Assembly (NCBI RefSeq): GCF_020882245.1
Contig: NC_083598.1
Coordinates: 71,119,714-71,183,713, forward strand
From: Rhopalosiphum padi
Taxonomy: Eukaryota; Arthropoda; Insecta; Hemiptera; Aphididae
Direction: 5' to 3'
Length of the DNA: 64,000 nt
Shown here: piece by piece, positions 35,451 through 47,157 of the stretch
Layout of the letters: every line of letters starts with the position of its first letter
How positions within the stretch are numbered: the first letter of the stretch is position 1
Made by a program: the position numbers and the translations under genes
The notes under the pieces: generated by a model
Databases searched by the model: none
What the model was told of the DNA's origin: nothing
The model's input: the letters and a program-made list of their open reading frames with translations, nothing else

Positions 35451-35892
35451 TTCATAGTCCATAGGATGTGTTTATTTTTAACGACAAACTGTTGTTGTTT
35501 TTATTTTATAATTTTTCTGCAAACTTCAAAACAATCAATAATTAAATAAAATCGTTTCATTATTTTAAATTTCGTGGTGTGGTGTGGACGTATACTACTA
35601 CTCGTACGTAAAAGGTTTTGATATAATTTAATAAAAAATCACCGTTTTTCATTGTAGCGAATAACCATAACTCCATAAGAATATTTGTTTACATCTATTT
35701 CACGTATTGGTTTTTATATTAAAATATCCTTGAGGATTTGTTTACCTATAATTTCACGTACTTATTGGCTTTCATATTCCGTCCGGTTAAATTACCGTAA
35801 TATTTACATTCTTTTCATTTTTTTTTTTGTTGTTGTAATTTTACAAATATATTTCTTTATGTATAAAATAAATTAATAAATCAATAATCGTT
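35451..35892. other. AT-rich non-coding tract
   Basis: No gene. TATAAAA (about 35863-35869) stands 30 bases before the next ATG. Confidence 0.5.
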
Positions 35893-36153
35893 ATGTTGTT
35901 GTTCGGTGAAAACAGAAATGGTGCTTTTCATTGCGAAACAAAAATATCGTGTGACTCTAAAGGGTGTTTGGTCGGTGAAATAATTGTATTCAAACATTTT
36001 TTTTTTTTTTTTGATTATGAACGTTATTATTTTACAAGAAAACACAGATATTGTAATATAATAATTGTAAACGTTGTCTGCAATTTGTTCAACGAAAAAT
36101 ACGCATACGAAAAAAATGTACACTACCATTGCCATTTGTTTGTAAACGAATAA
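35893..36153 (+). CDS. candidate 86-aa reading frame with antisense twin
   Basis: A true ATG opens 86 codons to TAA. The first 30 residues are mixed with cysteines (MLLFGENRNGAFHCETK, then SCDSKGC). A T16 run (35997-36012) gives five phenylalanines, and the second half is aromatic, basic and cysteine-containing (RKHRYC, HYHCH). On the opposite strand an 84-codon ATG frame covers 35881-36135, so at most one can be real. A homopolymer inside the frame makes it slippage-prone. No family is recognised. Confidence 0.17.
   Translation: MLLFGENRNGAFHCETKISCDSKGCLVGEIIVFKHFFFFFDYERYYFTRKHRYCNIIIVNVVCNLFNEKYAYEKNVHYHCHLFVNE
35997..36012. repeat. poly(T) run
   Basis: Sixteen T residues inside the frame 35893-36153. 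Confidence 0.95.
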
Positions 36154-37100
36154 TTAAAACTTATTAATTATTATCATCCTACAATGTTTTCCCAGAAGTA
36201 CTCAAAATAATACGTGTATATATGTATGTATAATAATGTAGTGTGGTAAATTTCAACAAGTTTTACCTAATTAATTTCATTAAAATGTTTGTACATAATT
36301 GTCTGTTGTTAGTTCACAGCTCTACAAATTACTCGAAATATTTTATAGTGGTCTGTTTTCACCCATGTGGTGTTTCTATTTTTTTTAAATCAATTTGAAT
36401 TCAAGCTCAAAGTGACCCACAAGTTGATATATATATATATATATATATATTCTATATTTGTATATAATCAAGTTACATAAATATATTAATTACTATTACA
36501 AAACGATTTATGTTTCCAAGAGTTGATAAGATCAAATGATGACACTCTAAGCGAACACAAATACGTGTAAAATGGTAGGTGTGGAATATAACACCACATT
36601 ATGCACGGCACATGTTCAAGTAGGTACTGACAGTATGGCTTAAGGCTTTTGAGGTTTTAAAAGAGGTTGGTATGAATAGAATAACGAAAAGAATTTTTTA
36701 TTTGATAGGGATTTGTTGACGTTACAAATGTCATTCAGAGGTCAAGTACCATTTTTCATATTTAAATAGGAAACCCTTTTCAAAAATAATTTATCAAAAG
36801 CCGTGTAGAAACTTATGGTTACCTAATCTTTATCTCGTTATGTATGAATAGCTTTGATCAAGTTTGTCATAAAATATGTTTAAAAAGATGCAAAGACCTT
36901 TTACGTTTGCTTTTTTGAAATTCCAAATATTTTATCTACCTAAACATTTTGAAATATTAAACGCAATCTCTACAATAATATAAGAAGGTTGAAAATATCG
37001 TGATTATATATATATATATTTAAATATTGTGTATTACTATTACTATGTCGTCTGCACTAAAACCACCGTATTTAAAATTCAGAAATATTTGTTTTTTGAA
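36154..37100. other. AT-rich non-coding tract
   Basis: No gene. It includes a (TA)12 run and TA runs at about 37005-37020. Confidence 0.6.
36427..36450. repeat. (TA)n microsatellite
   Basis: Twelve alternating TA units. Confidence 0.9.
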
Positions 37101-37289
37101 CTACGGAAACCAACAATACAGACGATTAATCTTTACACGATGACCACCTGTTGGTTCATTGCTCAGCCTTTGATGTACTTCAATAATACACGTATTGTTC
37201 AGTCGCAAGAGCTTTAATAAATTCCGGTTCGATTCTCTAGAACCTCGGTATTTGATATATCGAAGACGTACTGGGTAACTTATGACCAC
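37101..37289 (-). CDS. candidate exon on minus strand
   Basis: About 62 codons are open on the minus strand, starting at GTG just inside an acceptor-like GTCGGCAG (exon from about 37288 downward) and ending TAG. The peptide is polar and basic with varied residues: YPVRLRYIKYRGSRESNRN, LRLNNTCIIEVHQRLSNEP, GGHRVKINR. It has no ATG, so it could only be an internal or last exon. A small hairpin GGTTC / GAACC (37226-37244) lies within. No family is recognised. Confidence 0.17.
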   Translation of the reverse strand: MVISYPVRLRYIKYRGSRESNRNLLKLLRLNNTCIIEVHQRLSNEPTGGHRVKINRLYCWFP

Positions 37290-40200
37290 TGCCGACTTTT
37301 GTGCCTTTTGAATTATAAAGGAGAATTATTTTCACTCTCCATCTCTATAGCCTTCTATTTTCTTATCCTCCATTCCATTTCAATGGACCGGAAAAATGAC
37401 CACAGACAGTAAAATAGACGGCCGAGAAAGGAAGTTATATCCAAGAAAAACTTCGGTAATACCATCAACTAAATAATTTCTGTGCAGTACTGGAATGGTC
37501 GGTTCGCAAAACTTACTCGTGAATGTCTATTACGATTTTTTCATTTACCCCAATAGTTTAAAACCATTACAATACTTAATATTTATTCTCTCGATATAAT
37601 TTAACCGCTATGGATTTTGTTTATTTAAATTTGGTCACACGACTAGTCATCAAATAGCCCAAATTTGATATTCATTTGCCGGGAACCACTAGAATAATGG
37701 GCTAGGGTATATTATTACAATATATATATATATACAACAGATTTATATAATTCGATTCCAATCCATCGCATCATTTGTCACAAGTAACGTCTAGACATAA
37801 ACAATATCAATTGATCAATAGTCTTCAAAATTTACCAGAAATCCACTAGGTGTTATGTAATATTCTAAAAACATTTTAATACAATACTATAAGCATTGAT
37901 TGAGATTAATTGTATAATTATTTACTAAATTAAAAAAAGTGTATGTTGTAAGATTATATGTAAAAAAAAGGAACTTAAAAAAAAATACAAAACGGAAAAT
38001 GTTGTGCAAAATTGTATTAATATTATTTAGAATTTATTATATTATGAAACATATTGGATATATAGGTATTTATGATTCAAATCATAAAAATTATACTATA
38101 TAATATATATTATTATTCCTGAGGCAAACTACAACTGCACGTTTATATCAAGCAATTTATATACATTTTTTTTTTATGTTTTAGTTTATTTGGTGCCTTA
38201 GGCCACATCACGTTTTATGTGTTTTCAATAAATATTCGTATTTTAGTATTTTAGCACATAGATAAAAATGAATACAGAAGTAATAGTAATTGTATAAACA
38301 GTAATAAATCATTGTTTACTCTTTTATATATATATATATAGTTACTACATAACATTGCTTTCCGATAAATCTTTACAGGAAATCGATTTCTTGGCTCAAA
38401 ATTTCAAAAAAACATCCTTGTGATTTCGCTTAAATATAAATGATTTATCCTCAAAATAGATGAAAATCATGTCATTTATGCATCTTCCCTTCACAAATAG
38501 GTAATTTCCTTATTGGATTTTTTAATTGCAAAGAACTACATCCAATATCAGACATTCTAAGCAATAGAAAATTTAGTGATCGGTTATTCCAACGTTTACT
38601 ATATGTATTCTGTATATAACGTTACTTTTTTAACATTTCAATGAACAAAAACGTTTTACAAAGAATATATTTCTCTAACGTAAGTGTTGTATGTATAGAT
38701 GTATATACTTTTTAAGGTTATTCGTATTATTTTATTTTCTTTTATAAATTGTGCATTCTTTCTTTTGAAAGGTCGAATTTCCGACCGATTCGCACGAATA
38801 GACATAAGTAAACTTAATATATTATATATAGTATATATTTATAAGGTATATAAATACTTTACCTATAGGCGTATATATAGGCGGATAAAAAAAAATAAAT
38901 ATTATGCAAAATGATTAATTTTTTTTTTAACGTTATTTCATTAAAATAATCAACACGGTTGAAATAAATATGTAGCTAATTTTAAAAATGCGATACAATA
39001 TCATTATACAAATATCTATTTAATTATGCCTATTCATAAAATTAGTTTCATGAAAAACGTTGACGTTATTATTTATTTACCTAATTTTTTTTATTAGACA
39101 CCCGCAGTAAATAATATCAGTATATGAGAATATGTACTGTACAATATTTTAACAGAAATAATTAAGAAAATAAAGCGATTTTCAAAATTGTTTGCTGAAA
39201 TAACTACATATAAATATGTGTGAAATAAGATTTATTTATTTATTTTATTTATTCAAATAATTTTTAATTAAAAAATTTGATTAATTTTACTGGTTGGTTA
39301 TTTTATCGAACAATATTCATTATTTAAAAATTTATTAACGTTTTTGAAAATATTTTTTGAATATAATTTCTAGTCGAAATAAAATAAAACATTTTTTTAA
39401 ACTAATTTTTTTTTTTAATATTTTTTTGTTACCGTTATATTTTTTTAAGTTTTTACTTTGTTTAATGATTACATAAATTTTAATTTTATATTATTAAGTA
39501 GAATATTTTCAGGATTATTTTGATACATAAAAATCGAAATTCGAACGAGTATTTTATACATTGTAAGTATTTAATGTGTTTGTGAGCAGACAGGAGTGCG
39601 GTACGGGGATACCTCACAAAATGTTGGTCTACTACTCCATTAACCTAAACTTTAAATACTTATAACTTATAAGCTACTCTTCCGAATTTAGTTTTTATAC
39701 ATCGAAAGATTCCAAAAAAATATTCTGCTTTGAAATTTGAAATAAAAATGTATATGTTTCCATTAAAAAAAAAAAAAAAAACTATAACGATAATAATGAT
39801 AATTTTTTTAAATGTATTATTTTATTTTCACTGTGGATCATGTAAAAAGATATTTTGAAAAAAATTAATATTTTTTGAAATAATGAGTGCTGTTTAATAA
39901 AATAATGGCCTTGTATAATTATTACTTTTTTGATTGAAATTGGAAGAAAAATGTAAGTTTACATCAACAATGATTTAAATTGTTGAATCGGACTATTTTG
40001 AAATGTATACATGTATAATAGAGGAAAGACCATAACAATTATAAACTGTTTCACATAATATAGTACCAAGTTCTACACATGATAAGTTTCTTTGTTAAAA
40101 GTTTCATATTATGAAAAATAAAAATACATGTGGATATATAACTTAAATGCACTTTTGCACTTGAAATATTATCACATTGTTCTTCTACGACATGTAAACA

Positions 40201-40303
40201 TAATAGTAAATAATACTCTTGTGTATGTAAGCGTTACGCATTAAAGTGCTTTGTTCTAGTTATAATTATTATCATTTTAAAAACAAATAGTTTGTTTTTA
40301 ACT
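37290..40303. other. AT-rich non-coding tract
   Basis: No gene supported. A GC-raised patch at 37370-37450 contains ATGACCACAGACAG, which includes a TGACCACA Runt-type word. TA runs occur at about 37717-37733 and 38326-38342. Confidence 0.55.
39765..39781. repeat. poly(A) run
   Basis: Seventeen A residues; no flanking duplication noticed. Confidence 0.9.
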
Positions 40304-40588
40304 CTATATATTATGTCTTATGATATAACGTGTTTCGTTAGCTGAAGTGATATCGTAATAACTATCGACAGAGAAAAATGAGTATTTCACTGCGATTTTT
40401 AGACAGACTAACGAAAACATTATTTTATTGTTTTGTATGGGAGCAAGGGACTGAATTCTAATAAATAACAACGTTTGCCAATTGCGTGGTGGAAATCGAT
40501 AACATATTTTGAAATAAGTGGTCGTTTTGTATTGAAAGCGAAATGTGATAGTACATTGTATATACATTTTTAATAAAATTTCTTTCAT
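40304..40588 (-). CDS. candidate 94-aa reading frame, minus strand
   Basis: A true ATG (40586-40588) opens 94 codons to TAG, one of the longest ATG frames outside a CpG island. The product is basic at the N-terminus with five cysteines spread along it. It has a PPRNWQTLLFIRIQSLAP centre and an acidic-polar stretch SVDSYYDITSANETRY near the end. It lacks a clear signal peptide or uniform hydrophobic segment, and its base composition is only mildly above background. A pseudogene, a single-exon small gene or chance are all possible. No homologue is recognised. Confidence 0.22.
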   Translation of the reverse strand: MKEILLKMYIQCTITFRFQYKTTTYFKICYRFPPRNWQTLLFIRIQSLAPIQNNKIMFSLVCLKIAVKYSFFSVDSYYDITSANETRYIIRHNI

Positions 40589-42543
40589 TTATCTTTATTG
40601 GGATAATATTATTTCACTCACAAATGCTGGTAACATTGAATTTAAATTTTTATACATATATTGATATACACGCAAGTTGATTACGAATTTCTTCTCCACG
40701 ACAATCTGAATTGTATAATAAATAAATTGAGTTATTACATATTTATGCGTTTCGTTATTATTATTTTCTTTTTAATATTCTGAGTGGGAACGTAAAGGAC
40801 CGGTAGGTATCTATCAATTGATTTTGTCTATACAACTATGCCAATTAAATATAATATGTATTAAATATATACCATTTGAAGAATTTAAAAATTATTCATA
40901 AAAACGTCTCATTATTATGTGGTTGTTCTTTACATATCGATTTGAATATTATGCATTAAAGTTATTATTTTATAAGCAGACCGGAAAATAACAGACGTTA
41001 AGTCCCAATACCTAAAGCGTATCAAATAAGATATTTAAATATGAAATAACAAAATAAAATAAATGTTTTGAACAATTATACATTACAACTTAAGTTATAC
41101 AGAACAACAACAAGTTCTAATTAAACGAAATGTCAAATGCATTCAACCTGTGTTCATTAAACAATGCGCCGGATAAATTATTTCACTTGCCATCGCAAAA
41201 ACTATAATTCTTCAACGCGAATTGTTATTATTCACGTATTTCGTATACGCTCGAAAGCTGGACGGTCTGCAATATAAAAGATTTATCATCTTCATAGTAC
41301 CGAAACCTTCTTAATTCTGACATCGAGCCGGTAATTTATCTTCTACTCCTGTTGTTTCACATCGATCAATTCCATCAAACTATATAATTCAAACTCGTAA
41401 AACGATAATCAGCTACGCTTATTGTTAGCTCGTTATCCGAAGTTCGCTTTACATGCACACAATAATAATAATATGATATTATAATTTATAGGTATCCGAC
41501 GAATCGTTTTTATATAAGCGTCGCGTTTGAGCACGAAAATTCCATATCGTTATGACTATAATGATGACTATCGTCATCGCCATCAAGTTAGTACCTAAAA
41601 TGTGTAAATAATAAGCCGTACAACGATCGTTAGTATATTATATTTTGTAATATGTATTCGATCTGAATGTCGATGATTATAGTATAGTAACTCTCACGCC
41701 ACTGCTGCACTGTGAGTAATATTTATTCCTATTGCGACACGGCGTAAAGAAATATGTAATTATAATAATTGTCATGCGTTTGCGAAGAAAACCAGGTAAT
41801 AAGAGCTCGTAGTTGTATGTATATAATTTATAGAACGCGTCGAGTACGTTATTTTATGCGTTGTTAACTAGTCAGCTCAGCGTAGACTGCATAGTTGTCG
41901 CCTGTCGGGCGACTGATGATGTACGTAAATTGATTTATGTTACAGAAAAATCTGGTCTATTGCGGACGAATGGGAGGTAATTATGTCATAAATATTTTAT
42001 ACACAACACTTTAGTGGAAGTGGCTTAATGGCCATATTGTTAACCGGCATGAAAACCAACTAACATGGAAATAAATGTCGACTGTAATATAAGAAGGAAG
42101 GGTCATATTTTTTTTTCTGTAGGATTAGTTTGAATTGTAGTTAACCCCTTGGAGATGAAATACATATTTTGATTGTCACGTTCATCCGACGCACTCAACA
42201 AAATGTGCATGTTATTTCAATAAAGATTCAAATTGGTTTGACAGAATATTTATTGTTATGCGGTTAATAAAATTTGTTTATACAGAAATAGACAATTAAA
42301 TTCATGAATATTTAAAATAATTAAATGCTTTGTTGATTTTACGATATCAATAATTAATCAGTTGATCGAGACTTCATAAAATAAACTTATATTTTTTTAT
42401 ATGCAATTTTATATTGTTAAACCCATAATCTATAATATTAATGTAAATATATGTTAAGTCAAAAAATATTCTTGTTAAATCTAGCAAAAAAAAAAAAATA
42501 TTTTTGACAATGGGATTTTGTTATTGTCGTGGATTATATTAGT

Positions 42544-42575
<32 letters not shown>

Positions 42576-43032
42576 TGATTTAATTAAAGAGTGGGTGTGG
42601 TGGAATATTAGTAGGTAGAAGGGTAAAACTAACTTATACGATTTAAAATCATAAATACAAATGTTTAATATAATCCCTAACAACAATAAAAAAATATGAA
42701 TATAGATTATTACTCTAAACAAGTCTAATAATATTCATCATTAATAATTAATTATATTATATGAATAATGCTTAAAATTATATTTTTTATCCACTCTATC
42801 ACTACGACTGCTGCATTAAATGTGCGTATGGCGTTATATAAGCTTTAACGTTACGATGTACAAGACGTGGACAAAAGAAGATGTGGTACTGTCGCATAGT
42901 TTATGGATCAGTTAATCCCAAAGGATAAGTATTCTATAGAAGAGCGTTCTTTAAATACGTTAAAGGTAATACTAAAAACATCTGCAGGGACAAACTAGGC
43001 CAGTAGGCCAGATCCGGAGAATCGCCATGGTT
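40589..43032. other. non-coding tract with a GC-raised island at 41140-41960
   Basis: No gene supported. 41140-41960 carries many CpGs and ATCG/CGAT words but no long frame, which suits an enhancer or non-coding exon. A (TAA)n run lies at 42544-42567. AGGCCAGT/AGGCCAGA occurs twice in tandem near 42996-43012. Confidence 0.45.
42544..42567. repeat. (TAA)n microsatellite
   Basis: Eight TAA units followed by an A run. Confidence 0.9.
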
Positions 43033-43245
43033 TCAATGACAGTTACATTTGGAGGGTATTTTCAAGGAATAATTATAAATTTCACATGAAGGAAGCAGAT
43101 TATAAGGCCGGTCTTTGAAGCGACCAACGAGCAACACACGTTGTTCTCGAAGATTAAGTAAGTGATATATTATAATGTTGAATTTTGAAATGTGTTTTAT
43201 TACTGTCTGTTCATCATAATTTTTTTTTACGGTCCCTTTTGGCAT
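43033..43245 (-). CDS. candidate 70-aa reading frame, minus strand
   Basis: A true ATG (43243-43245) in good context (A at -3) opens 70 codons to TGA. The sequence is diverse throughout: a basic start MPKGTVKKNYDEQ, a NLREQRVLLVGRFKDRPYN centre resembling a folded domain, and a cysteine-containing end (SCEIYNY, SKCNCH). No low-complexity stretch is present, which sets it apart from most frames here. No signal peptide is seen. It may be a small gene, an exon or a decayed mobile-element fragment. No family is recognised. Confidence 0.25.
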   Translation of the reverse strand: MPKGTVKKNYDEQTVIKHISKFNIIIYHLLNLREQRVLLVGRFKDRPYNLLPSCEIYNYSLKIPSKCNCH

Positions 43246-44176
43246 TTTAATATTTTGACAAAATTTTTTTGATCAACATTAATAGTGCCGAATTTAAGTT
43301 TTGAGTATATATTATTATATATTTATTATATATTGAAGGACCAAAAAAAAAAAAAACTAGAGTTGTCTAAATGGCTAAATGTAACAGATTTAGATGTTGT
43401 CACATACCTTGTCAGATAAAAAAAGTGTTGTATTTAGTATATATATATTTATTTCCATTTTGTCCGCCTAAAATTATCATATCTCCAAACTGTGTACGTC
43501 CCTCTGTTTGATCACAATTACTTGGTTATTGTTCTGGGCATTCGTGTTTATGCTTTTAGTTATATACGACGGGCGACTAAAAATTAAAAATGTTTGTAGT
43601 TGATACCTACTATATATTTATATTGAGTCTTTCACTGTGCGTGATAGTCTGTGACTACCGTCCAGAGCCAAGTTCTCAGAACCATAACCAAGTTGGACAC
43701 GAACTATAAAGTTATACAATAAATATAAAAATATTTATAAATATACGAATTATATTATGAATTATGTTTTGATTTTACATAGGTTCATTTTACATTTTTA
43801 ATTTATAATATTATATTTTACTGTGCGAGTCATTAAACGTACACTATTAATAAACATAATAAAATTTTTCAATAATTTACTGAAATGTAAAAATAAGTTT
43901 TCATATCTGAACCTACTATCTTCGATATAAAAATTAAACAAATACATATTTAACTTTATCGTAACGCCTGCAATTTAATGCTTTATTTTACCCATTACAA
44001 TCTAAAATTAGCATTAACTAATATTTAACAATGCGAATATGCCAATATAGTCATTCTGCTGTATAATATAATATATAAAATATAATACATATATGGTATA
44101 TGGCAAAAGGCACCTACCTCACCACTGTTATTAATCACATATTGAACTGCTTAATACATGACGTAACTTTGAATAG
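43246..44176. other. AT-rich non-coding tract
   Basis: No gene supported. Confidence 0.6.
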
Positions 44177-44512
44177 AGATTATCTATTTTATCACACGAA
44201 ATATACGTATGGTTTACTGAGAATAAAAACGAAGAAAAATACAAGGAAATTAGAGAAAAGGTCTTAATAATATACTTAAGTGTATTTCATACGATTGAAG
44301 AGTGTAAAACAAACAATGTATATAATATAGTTTCAGCGTTTGACGAAGTTACGCGTTACGACGAATCTCGTGATAAAAAGGCGATAAACAACGAATTCGT
44401 TTCGCTAAACGCTGTTTTATTTGCAGAAAAGCCAATTTTCGGTGTCCATAAAATAACCGTTGGAAGGTCACTGCGAGCCGTTACCGCACATCCGGCGGGC
44501 GTAACCTTTTAA
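44177..44512 (+). CDS. candidate exon, 111 stop-free codons, unknown product
   Basis: The plus-strand frame is open for 111 codons to TAA but has no ATG. A 3' splice-like TTTCAG (44331-44336) precedes codon 54, exactly where GC content jumps, so the exon may be 44337-44512. That part codes about 58 residues of convincing composition: FDEVTRYDESRDKKAINNEF, then VSLNAVLFAEKPIFGVH, then KITVGRSLRAVTAHPAG. The upstream part is also charged and varied (NKNEEKYKEIREK). It lies at the edge of a CpG island. It could be the last exon of a gene whose other exons lie upstream, or chance. No family is recognised. Confidence 0.3.
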   Translation, partial: RLSILSHEIYVWFTENKNEEKYKEIREKVLIIYLSVFHTIEECKTNNVYNIVSAFDEVTRYDESRDKKAINNEFVSLNAVLFAEKPIFGVHKITVGRSLRAVTAHPAGVTF

Positions 44513-44773
44513 ACGGGCCAAACTCGCCGCCGTGCAACCGTTTTATTAGACGCGTTGCACATAACCGCGGTCGGCGTGTTATTGTTGCCAACGGCCAAAG
44601 TGTCTCTCGAGCTAATATCGCCAAGGCGTATTTACCTACCGTTACCGTAGCGGACGATTTGAGCACATGTCTGGGGGTCGAGGGTAAGATAGAGTTAGTG
44701 GCCAGTTGTGTGTGGGCGCGCGCGTCGTTATAGGCAATATGGTATTTATACCTTAAAGGAGTTGAATGAAAGT
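44513..44773. promoter_or_regulatory. CpG island core
   Basis: Continuation of the island spanning about 44330-44935, dense in CpG (CCGGCGGGCG, GACGCG and GCGCGCG words). A 104-codon minus-strand frame (44481-44795) runs through it but begins without ATG. Confidence 0.35.
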
Positions 44774-45163
44774 TCAGCAAATCCCACGAGGACAAACCAG
44801 TGCACTGCGGTTAAAGTTGACCTTATGCGCGTGTGCGTGTGTGCGCGTGTGTGCTGCGTGTTTCACAGGAGAGAAATGCACTTTAAAAGTGAGGTGAGAA
44901 CGTGGCAGGAAAAGTGAAACACAACGTCTGTGAGTGGAAAATAATAATAATAATAATAATAATAAAAAAGTTTCCCTCTCCGAATGCAACAATAGCGTGG
45001 CGCTTTTGAATAGAATTCTCATCTCAACGATTATTTCCGAGTGTTCGTACGGAATTGTGTGCAAGAATTTACAAAATAAATAATAATATATACTACAGCG
45101 AGAATACATTTTTTCTACCTCAATGTTTTTTATTTTTATAAAAAAAGAAAAATATATCCTCAT
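44774..45163 (-). CDS. candidate 129-aa reading frame, minus strand (longest ATG frame)
   Basis: A true ATG (45161-45163) opens 129 codons to TGA. The N-terminal 55 residues are mixed with cysteines. A TTA microsatellite translates as a run of eight leucines at about residues 67-74, and a CA-rich stretch gives HTRTHAHAH near the end. The remaining residues include SHLTFKVHFSPVKH and end VCPRGIC. The two microsatellites account for much of the openness, so length alone is not strong evidence. A leucine run could mimic a membrane segment. No family is recognised. Confidence 0.18.
   Translation of the reverse strand: MRIYFSFFIKIKNIEVEKMYSRCSIYYYLFCKFLHTIPYEHSEIIVEMRILFKSATLLLHSERETFLLLLLLLLFSTHRRCVSLFLPRSHLTFKVHFSPVKHAAHTRTHAHAHKVNFNRSALVCPRGIC
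44939..44968. repeat. (AAT)n microsatellite
   Basis: About eight AAT units then an A run; translated as polyleucine in the minus-strand candidate. Confidence 0.92.
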
Positions 45164-47029
45164 TCGGTTAATTTGTTTGTTTGCCCTCGGTTTGGCTGAG
45201 TGTTAATACATATATTATTATTTGACAATATTTGCATAATTTATTAACACTAGAATTAATAATAATAACTTTCTTAATTGCATAGATATCAACACATAAA
45301 AATAAGTTGTATGCTTATTGTTTAGTTTGTTTACTCCCAACGTCGACAAGACGTACAATAATGTGCATTATTTTAATACATACATGATCAGATGTTTAAT
45401 ATTGCATAACAATTAAAAATAAATATGGAATAATTTAATTCAAGATTATTTATATATTTTTCTTAGTCGTAGAAAGATGTTTAGAAATTCGTCAATTTTT
45501 ATACTTAAGCTTTCGAAAATAAAATAATAACAAAATTCAATAGTTTTATGAATTTTCAAAAAATATGCTAGTTATTTTGCCGTTATTAAAAAAAAATAAA
45601 AAAATATATTTATTTATACAATACATTTATTGTATAAAAAATATCAATAATATAATACAATATAGGGAAAATGTTTTTTTTTTAGTTCAAATATTTAATA
45701 AAATTCATTAAAAAAATAGTAAATTATTTTTATTTAAAAATGCCCAGCTTTTTAAAAACACTTAAGTCTTTACATTGAATTCTAATATTTTTTTTGTTAA
45801 AATAAATATTACATAACCTTCTACATATAATTCTAAAAATGTTGTTCAGATAATTTCATGCCATGTTTTGGATAGTTATAGAACAGTTATGTATTTTTTT
45901 TTTTTTTTTTTTTTTTTAATTGTATAACTATTACAATTATTTGTACAAATATATGGATTTTTCATCATTTTTAATATCATAAAAATATTATGTAACAGAT
46001 CATGAATATTAATAGTTTCAGTATATATAACTAACAGTCTATGATACACAACAGTATGATAGTCTTATGATAGAATTAAGAATCGTTTGTTTCAACTAAA
46101 AATCATTTTAATGTTAAAAAAAAAAAAACTATTTTTATGCAGTGATTTGTATAAAAAATATAACTAAAGGTTTTATATTATGAATTATAATTATTATTAT
46201 TTTGTATGTTGTTAATATAATTTTATTTTAACTTTGCCACATCAATATGTAATTTAATTAACTCATTGTTTTCGTGTTGAAAATCCATTTTTATAATGTA
46301 CGAAGTTTATATAATTTTAATATTTTAGGGTTTAAGATTCTCAGGAAATGAGAATATCTAATTAAAAATGTTAATTTAGAGTTACTCAAATTGTTAAAGT
46401 TAAAAAAATGGATGCTTTGCCCCCTTTTAATCACCATTTTTTTTAATACGAATATTAAAATACTCATTTTACAGTTTTAATTAATGGTTTTGCATGTATA
46501 AAATATGATGCATCTAAAATAAAAGTCATTTCAATACAAACTTTTTATTATTTATAGAAATTAAAAATACACATTCGAATTATGTTTCCAAAACACTGTG
46601 TTGTGAATAAAATAACTGACCATTTATTGTTAAAGTTTTCCAAACTCTACAGCGAGGTGTGACTTGGGATACTGACGAAATAAAAATATGTATTCTCGCA
46701 TAAAATACTTAATGGGCGAAATCCTTTGAAAACGTGACATAATTAATTAAATATGTAAATTGTTATTTAAACTTGCCAATAAGACGAGTAGTTTTTCAAG
46801 AAACCGGTATTTTGCAATTTTTTCTAAAGCATATAACAAGTTTTTAGCTGACATCTGGGGGTAAAAAATAAAATTTTTTTAAATGTCTTAACAGTCCATT
46901 ACATGTTTTTTTCACTTCTGCAGATACGTAAATGCGAAGTGTACGTCTCAAGGAAATTGTATAATACGTACAAACATAATATTACTGTGTATGTATTTAT
47001 ATAACCGAGATACGTTTTATGAAGTGTAC
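45164..47029. other. AT-rich non-coding tract
   Basis: No gene supported; many A and T runs. Confidence 0.65.
45894..45917. repeat. poly(T) run
   Basis: Twenty-four T residues, a possible tail of a minus-oriented retroposed copy, but no element body is recognised. Confidence 0.95.
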
Positions 47030-47157
47030 AAAAATATTAATAAAATCGATTTAATAATTTTGTGCGTTAAGCGCGATGTTATTTCCACTAACGGCTTTTT
47101 GTAAACGCGTTTAATACGTATTTTTATTTTTTTTTACTCAGCATTAAGCGAAACGAA

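Noticed and set aside
37222..37244. GGTTCGATT resembling a tRNA T-loop or B box
   Set aside because: The flanking bases do not form a five-pair T stem, and no acceptor, D or anticodon arms are seen.
40144..40153. TAAATGCACT, like the 5' end of miR-277
   Set aside because: The match stops after ten bases and no hairpin is present.
44481..44795. 104-codon minus-strand frame
   Set aside because: Begins without a true ATG and is antisense to the better plus-strand candidate.
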